A stretch of 11,584 bases of DNA from DAIDKA01 sp049792815 (GTDB taxonomy: Bacteria; Pseudomonadota; Gammaproteobacteria; Steroidobacterales; Steroidobacteraceae), in NCBI GenBank assembly GCA_049792815.1, contig JBARBG010000146.1:1-11584 (forward strand), read 5' to 3'. The notes under the pieces were generated by a model. The model was not told the DNA's origin, did not search any database, and saw only the letters and a list, made by a program, of their open reading frames with translations. The position numbers were made by a program, and so were the translations under genes. Below are positions 6,999 to 11,584 of this stretch, piece after piece; the first letter of the stretch is position 1, and each line of letters opens with the position of its first letter.

Positions 6999-8405
6999 AT
7001 GGCGAATCCTTCACCCGACGCGGTACAGGCCCTGCACCCGGAAGTCCCGAGTGCGCAGGTCGTGGCTCCTCAGGATATGACGCCGCAGGAGATCGTGCAG
7101 GAACTGGACAAGCATATCGTGGGCCAGCACGCGGCCAAGCGCGCGGTGGCGATCGCCCTGCGCAATCGCTGGCGCCGGATGCAGATTCCCGAACCCATGC
7201 GACACGAGATCACGCCGAAGAATATTCTGATGATTGGTCCCACGGGCGTGGGCAAGACCGAGATCGCGCGGCGCCTGGCCAAGCTCGTCAACGCGCCATT
7301 CGTCAAGGTCGAGGCCACCAAGTTCACTGAGGTCGGCTACGTCGGGCGCGACGTGGAATCCATCGTCAAGGACTTGGCCGATGTTGCGGTCAAGATGACC
7401 CGCGAACAGGAGCTGGGCAAGGTGCGCGAGCGCGCCGCCGAGGCCGCCGAAGAGCGGGTGCTGGATGCGCTGCTGCCCAAGGCGCGTGTCATGGGTTTCT
7501 CCACCGACGAGCCGCCACAGCCGCGCGACGCGGAGACCCGCCAGAAGCTGCGCAAGCGGCTGCGCGAAGGCGATCTCGACGAACGTGAAATCGAGATCGA
7601 GCTGCGCGCGATGCCCGCGGGGGTCGAGATCATGGCCCCGCCGGGCATGGAGGAAATGCAGCAGCAGCTGCAATCGATGTTTGCCAACCTTGGCGGCCAA
7701 CGCAACCGTCCGCGCAAGGTCAAGGTGAAGGAAGCCGTGAAGCTGCTGGCCGAGGACGAGGCCGGTCGCATGGTCAACGAGGAGGAGCTCAAGGTGCGCG
7801 CCCTGCACAATGCCGAGCAGAACGGCATTGTGTTCATCGACGAGATCGACAAGGTCTCGCGGCGCGGGGAAACCATCGGCGCTGACGTGTCACGCGAGGG
7901 CGTGCAGCGTGACCTGCTGCCGCTGGTCGAAGGCTCCACCGTGTCCACCAAGTACGGTCCGCTGAAGACCGATCATGTGCTGTTCATTGCTTCGGGCGCG
8001 TTTCATCTGTCGAAGCCTTCGGACCTGATTCCCGAACTGCAGGGTCGGCTGCCGATCCGCGTGGAACTGCATTCACTGACCGTTGATGACTTCATGCGCA
8101 TCCTGACCGAGCCTGACGCGTCGCTGACGGCGCAGTATCGGGCCCTGCTCGCCACTGAGGGTGTGACCGTCAGTTTCGCGGCCGACGGCGTACGCAGGCT
8201 GGCGGAGATCGCCTTTCACGTGAATGAACGGACGGAAAACATCGGTGCGCGACGCCTGCACACCGTGATGGAAAAACTGCTGGAAACCGTGTCCTACGAG
8301 GCGACGAGTGCCGAACGGCGCGACGTCACGGTGGATACCGCGTATGTCGACGGCCACCTCGGGGACCTCGTCAAGGATGAGGATCTGAGCCGGTACATTC
8401 TCTAG
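6999..8405 (+). CDS. hslU: HslU ATPase (ClpY), unfoldase of HslUV
   Basis: AAA+ ATPase that recognises, unfolds and threads substrates into HslV. From the ATG directly after the hslV stop (TAAATG, no gap) the protein has 468 residues. Walker A is GPTGVGKT at 80-87, the pore loop GYVG is at 113-116, the I-domain spans about 126-250, Walker B is IVFIDEID at 277-284, sensor/arginine-finger regions follow (LIPELQGRLPIRVEL, NIGARRLHTVMEKLL), and the conserved C-terminus DLSRYIL docks into HslV. E. coli HslU starts at the residues equivalent to MTPQEIV, which here is Met27 (ATG 7077-7079), so there is a 26-residue N-terminal extension rich in Ala/Pro/Val. Either start could be used; the first is coupled to hslV, and the second has only an ill-spaced AGGA. 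The 3' end carries one arm of an inverted repeat. Confidence 0.96.
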   Translation: MANPSPDAVQALHPEVPSAQVVAPQDMTPQEIVQELDKHIVGQHAAKRAVAIALRNRWRRMQIPEPMRHEITPKNILMIGPTGVGKTEIARRLAKLVNAPFVKVEATKFTEVGYVGRDVESIVKDLADVAVKMTREQELGKVRERAAEAAEERVLDALLPKARVMGFSTDEPPQPRDAETRQKLRKRLREGDLDEREIEIELRAMPAGVEIMAPPGMEEMQQQLQSMFANLGGQRNRPRKVKVKEAVKLLAEDEAGRMVNEEELKVRALHNAEQNGIVFIDEIDKVSRRGETIGADVSREGVQRDLLPLVEGSTVSTKYGPLKTDHVLFIASGAFHLSKPSDLIPELQGRLPIRVELHSLTVDDFMRILTEPDASLTAQYRALLATEGVTVSFAADGVRRLAEIAFHVNERTENIGARRLHTVMEKLLETVSYEATSAERRDVTVDTAYVDGHLGDLVKDEDLSRYIL

Positions 8406-8416
8406 CTACCGGCTCA
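8386..8416. terminator. 10-bp perfect inverted repeat between convergent hslU and sod
   Basis: TGAGCCGGTA (8386-8395) and TACCGGCTCA (8407-8416) are exact reverse complements with an 11-base loop containing the hslU stop codon. The gene on the other strand ends at 8430, so the hairpin sits in the convergent gap and could stop or stabilise transcripts from both sides. No T-run of four or more follows on either strand, so it is not a textbook rho-independent terminator; a 3'-end stabilising hairpin is equally possible. Confidence 0.5.
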
Positions 8417-8429
8417 CTACTCCTCGATG

Positions 8430-9059
8430 TCAGGCGCTCGCGCCCTTGAGGCTCAGATTCGCGCTCTTCGCTGACGTATAGCGCTGGCCGATGTCGGTCC
8501 AGTTCCAGATGTTCCACAGGGCATCGAAGAACTTCACCTTCTCGTTGACGTACTGCAGATAGAACGCATGTTCCCATGCGTCTATGACCATGAGCGGCAG
8601 CGATCCCTGGAAGCCGCTTTGCTGGTGGTCATGCACCGAACCGATGATCAGCTGCTGCGTCAGCGGCTCAAGGTACAGCGCGGCCCAGCCCGATCCCTGA
8701 ATGGTGGCCGCCGTCTTGTTCAGCTGCAATTTGAATGAGTCGAAGTTGCCGAAGTCCCGGTCGATGGCCGCGGCCAGGTCGCCGGTGGGCTTACCGCCGC
8801 CTTTCGGACTGAGGTTCTGCCAGAAAATGCTGTGCATGACATGGCCGGAAATGTGGAACGCCAGCGTGCGTTCGAGCACTCCGGCGCCGTCCAGAGCACC
8901 CTTCTGCCGCGCCTCGGCCAGCTGCTCGAGGGTCTTGTTGGCGCCATCCACATAGGCCTTGTGATGCTTGCCGTGATGCAACTCCATGATGCGCGCCGAA
9001 ATATGCGGCTCCAGAGCGTTGTAGTCATAGGCAAGCTCAGGCAGTACGTACTTGGTCAT
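8430..9059 (-). CDS. sod: Superoxide dismutase, Fe/Mn family
   Basis: Converts superoxide to oxygen and hydrogen peroxide. The 209-residue protein has no signal peptide, so it is cytosolic. Metal ligands are H28 (MELHHGKHH), H76 (GHVMHSIFW), D160 and H164 (DAWEHAFYLQY); N- and C-terminal domains are both complete. Several stretches (NLSPKGGGKPTG, QGSGWAAL, VHDHQ, WEHAFYLQYVNEKVKF) resemble, from memory, the iron enzyme of mycobacteria and other actinobacteria more than E. coli SodA or SodB. His145 in DHQ falls where most enzymes have an active-site Gln, which leaves the metal (Fe, Mn or either) open. The start at 9057-9059 is fixed by the family's opening TKYVLPELAYDYNALEPHIS and by a good SD; an in-frame ATG at 9099-9101 is not needed. 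It stands alone, convergent with hslU, with its own promoter. Confidence 0.95.
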   Translation of the reverse strand: MTKYVLPELAYDYNALEPHISARIMELHHGKHHKAYVDGANKTLEQLAEARQKGALDGAGVLERTLAFHISGHVMHSIFWQNLSPKGGGKPTGDLAAAIDRDFGNFDSFKLQLNKTAATIQGSGWAALYLEPLTQQLIIGSVHDHQQSGFQGSLPLMVIDAWEHAFYLQYVNEKVKFFDALWNIWNWTDIGQRYTSAKSANLSLKGASA

Positions 9060-9064
9060 GGGCG

Positions 9065-9069
9065 CCTCC
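9065..9069 (-). promoter_or_regulatory. Shine-Dalgarno site of sod
   Basis: GGAGG on the minus strand, five bases (CGCCC) before the ATG at 9059. It is the best ribosome binding site in the window and decides the sod start in favour of 9059 over the upstream in-frame ATG at 9101. Confidence 0.75.
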
Positions 9070-9087
9070 ACGGATTCGTTGGCATGC

Positions 9088-9117
9088 ATTATGTCCTGCA
9101 TTGCAGTCGGATGTCAG
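9088..9117 (-). promoter_or_regulatory. Predicted sigma-70 promoter of sod
   Basis: On the minus strand, CTGACA (9112-9117, five of six matches to TTGACA) and CATAAT (9088-9093, five of six to TATAAT) are separated by 18 bases. Transcription would start near 9081, giving a leader of roughly 22 bases that contains the SD. It lies wholly in the 65-bp gap after the DUF3106 stop, so sod need not depend on the upstream operon. Confidence 0.6.
9096..9106. promoter_or_regulatory. Operator-like palindrome inside the sod promoter spacer
   Basis: CTGCA-T-TGCAG, five-base arms around one central base, lies between the predicted -10 and -35 boxes of sod. A protein bound here would block RNA polymerase. 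The arms are short, so chance is a real possibility; no known regulator site (Fur, OxyR, SoxR) is matched. Confidence 0.3.
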
Positions 9118-9124
9118 CCTGGCG

Positions 9125-9667
9125 CTAGCGCGGTTTCGGATTGCGGGCACGGCGTTCGCGGGCGCGCGCGATCATGTTCTGGCGCTCTGATGGCGTAGCG
9201 CTCTGCCAACGCTGACGCAGCTGCTGGCGCCGCTGCTGCGGCAACTGCTGGAACTTGCGGAAATTCTCGCGCGCCGCCTGCTGGCGCGACGGCGGCAGGG
9301 CGCGAAACTCCTCCCATCGCTGACGCAGCTGGTCGCGACGCTGTGGGGGCAGCTGCTGGAACTGATTGAAGCGCTGACGGGCCTGGCCGCGCTGATCCGG
9401 TGTCATGCCCAGCCAGCGCTGGCTGCCGCTGGCGAGAGCCTGCTGGCGCTGCGCAGGCAGCTGGTCCCACTGCCCTGAAAGGCGCGACAGCAGATGCTGC
9501 TGATCCGACGACAGTGAACTCCACGGCACTGCGGCGCCCGGCTGCGGCGCGCTCACGCCGGGGGCCGCCACCTGCGCGGCAACCGGCAGGCACACACCAG
9601 CCGACAGCAATGCTGCCAGCAACAGTCCCCCGATCAGGCCCGGATTAACTCTCACTTTTCGCAACAT
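9125..9667 (-). CDS. DUF3106 domain protein, exported, tandem repeats
   Basis: Predicted periplasmic protein of 180 residues, function not established. A signal peptide covers about 1-31 (basic MLRKVR, hydrophobic LIGGLLLAALLSAGVCL, likely cleavage VAA^Q or nearby). The mature part is very rich in Gln and Arg and consists of about five to six repeats of about 18 residues, each opening with L/M-x-P-x-x-R and ending in an amphipathic helix with a W/F, as in LPPQRRDQLRQRWEEF. The repeats recall the LTxxQ helices of CpxP/Spy, but that is only a resemblance. The start at 9665-9667 has GGGAAAG directly upstream and overlaps the 96-aa gene by 23 bases. It is the last gene of the sigma-factor operon; DUF3106 next to a sigma factor is a recurring arrangement in related bacteria. 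Confidence 0.85.
   Translation of the reverse strand: MLRKVRVNPGLIGGLLLAALLSAGVCLPVAAQVAAPGVSAPQPGAAVPWSSLSSDQQHLLSRLSGQWDQLPAQRQQALASGSQRWLGMTPDQRGQARQRFNQFQQLPPQRRDQLRQRWEEFRALPPSRQQAARENFRKFQQLPQQRRQQLRQRWQSATPSERQNMIARARERRARNPKPR
9180..9460 (-). repeat. 54-bp period tandem repeats within the DUF3106 gene
   Basis: The protein repeats of about 18 residues are visible in DNA. CGCTGACGCAGCTG occurs at 9210-9223 and 9318-9331, and GCARCTGCTGGAACT at 9241-9255 and 9349-9363. Both pairs are exactly 108 bases apart, i.e. two repeat units, showing that the array expanded by duplication. Confidence 0.7.
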
Positions 9668-9935
9668 CTTTCCCAGGCGCGCTGCTGGAAGGCGGCGGTG
9701 GCGGCGGCTTTTTTGCCACTGGCCTTTGCGCTCCCGTCCGCGCCAAATATTGTTTCCATCCCTCGTCGTCGGAATCCACTGACCCCAGAAACTCGATCAA
9801 ATCCGCATCGGCGGGCTCTACCGTCTTCGCCGGCGGATCCGCAGCACGCAACAGCAACGGCTGCCAGGCGACGCCGAGCAGCACTCCCAGGCAAGCCCAT
9901 GCACGGACGGGCCTTGGCCCGCCGGGCGTTGTCAT
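9645..9935 (-). CDS. Small exported hypothetical protein, 96 aa
   Basis: No confident family name. The N-terminal hydrophobic stretch (about 11-31, RAWACLGVLLGVAWQPLLLRAA) looks like a signal peptide or single membrane anchor; Cys15 is too early and lacks a lipobox. The middle has an acidic motif DADLIEFLGSVDSDDEGWKQ at 43-62, followed by YLART, which appears to be the conserved core. The tail is basic and proline-rich (KKPPPPPP at 75-82, then Ser/Lys). The start at 9933-9935 has GGAG ten bases upstream and overlaps the previous gene's stop by one base (TGATG read on the minus strand). The 3' end overlaps DUF3106 by 23 bases. Overlap on both sides argues strongly that it is a real gene in this operon, probably acting with its neighbours in the envelope. 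Confidence 0.75.
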   Translation of the reverse strand: MTTPGGPRPVRAWACLGVLLGVAWQPLLLRAADPPAKTVEPADADLIEFLGSVDSDDEGWKQYLARTGAQRPVAKKPPPPPPSSSAPGKDVAKSES

Positions 9936-10366
9936 CAGGTCGTCGCTCCACCAGCAGCTTGGCCCGCGCTCTGGCCGGTGCCCTCGCCCTGCGCCGCCGC
10001 CCACTCGTAGAAGGAGCTGTCATTGTCTTCCAGCAGATTCATGGCATCGTCGTCCGTGACCAGGTCCAGCACGTCGAGCGCACCGGCCGGATTGTCGGCC
10101 GCCGACGTGGTCAGATGAAGCCCACCGCTGATCATGAAGGCTGCAACCAGCACGGCCACCGCCGCCGCGCCCGCCGGCATCAGCGCCTGACGGCCGAGCG
10201 GTCCGAGCAGCCGCGCCAGCAAGGAAGGCCTGGCCGCCGCCGCCACCGCGGCCTGTCGCGCCTGGTTCAGCCGCGAGCGCGTCCGCGCGTCAATGCGCGA
10301 CAGTCCCTCTTCAAGTATCAGGCGCGACCGGACTTCCAGCCCGCTATCGCCCTCACCGGCGTTCAT
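9935..10366 (-). CDS. DUF3619-like single-pass membrane protein, possible anti-sigma factor
   Basis: Protein of 143 residues. A cytoplasmic N-terminal part (1-60) contains LEVRSRLILEEGLSRIDARTRSRLNQARQAA, resembling DUF3619 proteins that follow sigma-factor genes in Burkholderiales and Xanthomonadales. One membrane helix lies at about 62-82 (ALMPAGAAAVAVLVAAFMI). The periplasmic tail (83-143) has an acidic motif (VTDDDAMNLLEDNDSSFYEW) and a Gly/Ala/Gln-rich end. The topology (cytoplasmic helix-rich head, one helix, short outside tail) and the position right after a sigma gene fit an anti-sigma factor, but the zinc anti-sigma motif HxxxCxxC is absent, so the role is inferred. The start at 10364-10366 overlaps the sigma stop as ATGA and has CGGAG about ten bases upstream. 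Confidence 0.75.
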   Translation of the reverse strand: MNAGEGDSGLEVRSRLILEEGLSRIDARTRSRLNQARQAAVAAAARPSLLARLLGPLGRQALMPAGAAAVAVLVAAFMISGGLHLTTSAADNPAGALDVLDLVTDDDAMNLLEDNDSSFYEWAAAQGEGTGQSAGQAAGGATT

Positions 10367-10950
10367 AGTTCGAAGTCTCCGAGTTTCTGTCGCAGCCCCT
10401 GCAGGGCGCGAAAATAGTGTGTCTTGACGCTGCCCTCAGAGCAACCCATGGCCTGCGCGGTCTGCGCGACGTCCAGGCCCTCGAGATTACGTAACAGGAA
10501 CGCCTGACGCTGTCGGTGGGGCAGTTCCTCCAGCGCCCCGTCCAGGGCGGTCATGGCCTCGTCGAGCTCCAAACGCGCCACCGGCTGCAGATCGGTGCTC
10601 GGCGCCTGTGCGATGGGGTCGACGTCCTCATCATCCTCGTCGCGGCGCAACGGCAGCCATGCCATGACGCGCCCGCGCACCGTGCGGCGGCGCTGCATGT
10701 CGCGAATCCGATTCTCCAGAATCCGGTAGAACAGCGGCTTCCATTCCTCTTCCGGCCGGTTCGAATAGGCACGCGCAAGTTGCAGCATGGCGTCCTGCAC
10801 CGCGTCCAGCGCATCGTCCTGATGTCGCAGGCCGGCCTGCGCGATCTTGTAGGCCTTCAGCTCGACGCTCGCCAGAAACTGGTTGAGCGCTCGCGATCTG
10901 GCCTCGGCAGTGTCATTCAATAGGGTGTCGCCGCGCGATGTGGCCGGCAT
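10363..10950 (-). CDS. RNA polymerase sigma factor, sigma-70 family (ECF-like)
   Basis: Two-domain sigma factor, 195 residues from the ATG at 10948-10950. Region 2 lies at about 24-94: DDALDAVQDAMLQLARAY is the core-binding 2.2 helix, and RIRDMQRRRTVRGR is a basic stretch reaching the -10. An acidic linker follows (DEDDEDVDP). Region 4 is at about 134-190: LEELPHRQRQAFLLRNLEGL and the helix-turn-helix ending GCSEGSVKTHYFRALQGLRQKL, which contacts the -35. No region 1 or 3 is seen, so it belongs to the small ECF-like class. The start is uncertain: no SD precedes 10950, the frame stays open to 11058 with ATGs at 10986 and 11058, and a TATAAC right before the ATG would, if a -10, push the start downstream (TTG at 10918-10920). 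The stop overlaps the DUF3619-like gene by four bases. Confidence 0.9.
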   Translation of the reverse strand: MPATSRGDTLLNDTAEARSRALNQFLASVELKAYKIAQAGLRHQDDALDAVQDAMLQLARAYSNRPEEEWKPLFYRILENRIRDMQRRRTVRGRVMAWLPLRRDEDDEDVDPIAQAPSTDLQPVARLELDEAMTALDGALEELPHRQRQAFLLRNLEGLDVAQTAQAMGCSEGSVKTHYFRALQGLRQKLGDFEL

Positions 10951-11088
10951 GTTATAAGGCGAAGCAAGACTAGCAAAGGCACCCATGCGTATAACAACGC
11001 GTGGACTTGGCCCGGGGTTGACCCGCCAGGGGCGATTTGCCGACATCGCGCAACCCATTGATTTGAATAAACCTATTGGACTTTCGGC
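10951..11088. promoter_or_regulatory. Divergent regulatory region, sigma operon / priA
   Basis: About 138 bases between the chosen sigma start and the priA start. TATAAC hexamers (five of six to the -10 consensus) occur in opposite orientations at 10951-10956 (minus) and 10990-10995 (plus). Neither has a clear -35 at normal distance; the minus one has only TTTGCT at 15 bases. A locally AT-rich stretch lies at 11057-11084, just before priA. The sigma reading frame stays open through much of the region, so part of it may be coding. I see no confident promoter. Confidence 0.3.
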
Positions 11089-11584
11089 ATGACCACGGTA
11101 GCGCTTCCGGGCGGCACATCACCCATCGCCCGCATCGCCCTGGATGTCCCGCTGCGCCGTCTTTTCGACTATCGGGTTCCAGAGTGCGGTGCAGCACCGC
11201 TCCCCGGGACCCGGGTCCGGGTGCCCTTTGGCCGCCAGAACCTGATCGGCTTTGTTCTTGAACTCGCCGAGGTTTCCCCAGTACCGCCGGAGCGGCTCAA
11301 GCCCATCGCGGCCGTTGTGGATACCGTCCCGGTGCTGGCCCCGGACGTGCTCGACCTGGTGCGCTGGGCCAGTGACTACTATCACCATCCCATCGGCGAA
11401 GTCATCGCCAGCGCGCTGCCCAAGGCCCTGCGCGGCGGCGCCAGCAGCATCGCGCTGGAGGAGATCTGGCGGCCGGCACCGGAAGGCATCGCGGCACTAA
11501 GAGCCGGAAAACTCGCGCGCGCGCCCGCCCAACGCCAGCTGCTGGAATTGCTGCTCGTCGGCGAACCGCTGCGCCAGGCGCTGC
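11089..11584 (+). CDS. priA: Primosomal protein N' PriA, N-terminal part (cut by window edge)
   Basis: 3'-to-5' superfamily 2 DNA helicase that restarts collapsed replication forks by loading PriB/DnaT/DnaC-DnaB. The first 165 codons are open to the window end. They cover the 3'-DNA-binding domain: IARIALDVPLRRLFDYRVP at 13-31, PGTRVRVPFGRQNLIGFVLEL at 39-59, LKPIAAVVDTVPVLAPDVLDL at 70-90, then the conserved RWASDYYHHPIGEVIASALPKALR at 92-115, which leads into the winged-helix domain. Helicase motifs lie beyond the right edge. The start ATG at 11089 has only a weak GGA at 11078-11080. It is divergent from the sigma-factor operon. The family assignment is secure despite truncation. Confidence 0.93.
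   Translation, partial: MTTVALPGGTSPIARIALDVPLRRLFDYRVPECGAAPLPGTRVRVPFGRQNLIGFVLELAEVSPVPPERLKPIAAVVDTVPVLAPDVLDLVRWASDYYHHPIGEVIASALPKALRGGASSIALEEIWRPAPEGIAALRAGKLARAPAQRQLLELLLVGEPLRQAL

Noticed and set aside
7011..7808. 265-codon open frame on the minus strand
   Set aside because: Antisense shadow of hslU; low-complexity Leu/His/Arg-rich translation.
9210..9363. Direct repeats as a mobile or CRISPR-like array
   Set aside because: The repeats are in frame, imperfect and fully explained by the 18-residue periodicity of the DUF3106 protein; there are no unique spacers.
10951..11058. Longer sigma factor beginning at 11058
   Set aside because: The extra 36 residues have no sigma region signature and cover the likely divergent promoter region. 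Kept only as an open question on the start.

Overview
The window is GC-rich, densely coded DNA from a gammaproteobacterium. The best guess is the Xanthomonadales/Nevskiales/Steroidobacter neighbourhood. This rests on the gene order dapF - DUF484 - xerC - hslV - hslU, on a sigma factor/DUF3619-like/DUF3106 cluster of the kind known in Xanthomonadales and Burkholderiales, and on PilV and FimT/GspH minor pilins. Placement comes from gene order and family recall only, with no search. No tRNA, rRNA, CRISPR array, insertion sequence or prophage is visible, and no gap between genes exceeds about 140 bases.

Layout. (a) 1-784, minus strand: minor pilins fimT then pilV (pilV runs off the left edge), joined by an ATGA overlap. 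A perfect 16-bp palindrome lies just upstream of fimT. (b) 862-3950, minus strand: a three-gene run in the order 2Fe-2S/FAD/NAD oxidoreductase, OmpR-type response regulator, TctE/QseC-type sensor kinase, with 16-bp spacing and then a 17-bp overlap. (c) 3984-8405, plus strand: dapF, DUF484, xerC, hslV, hslU, tightly packed and probably co-transcribed; these are lysine/cell-wall precursor synthesis, chromosome dimer resolution and a proteolytic machine. (d) 8430-9059, minus strand: an Fe/Mn superoxide dismutase with its own promoter and Shine-Dalgarno (SD) sequence, converging on hslU across a 10-bp inverted repeat. (e) 9125-10950, minus strand: sigma-70 family factor, DUF3619-like membrane protein, a 96-aa exported protein, and a DUF3106 repeat protein, with every junction overlapping. 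(f) 11089 to the right edge, plus strand: the start of priA, divergent from the sigma factor.

Most of the window is conserved housekeeping DNA. The parts most worth a second look are: the sigma/DUF3619/96-aa/DUF3106 operon, which has the architecture of an envelope-signalling module but no recognisable anti-sigma zinc motif; the superoxide dismutase, which reads closer to the mycobacterial/actinobacterial type than to enterobacterial SodA/SodB; a palindrome placed inside its promoter spacer; a FimT-like pilin that appears to lack the arginines of the FimT DNA-binding motif; and an HslV whose catalytic threonine sits behind a nine-residue leader. I found no clear evidence of a wholly undescribed system.
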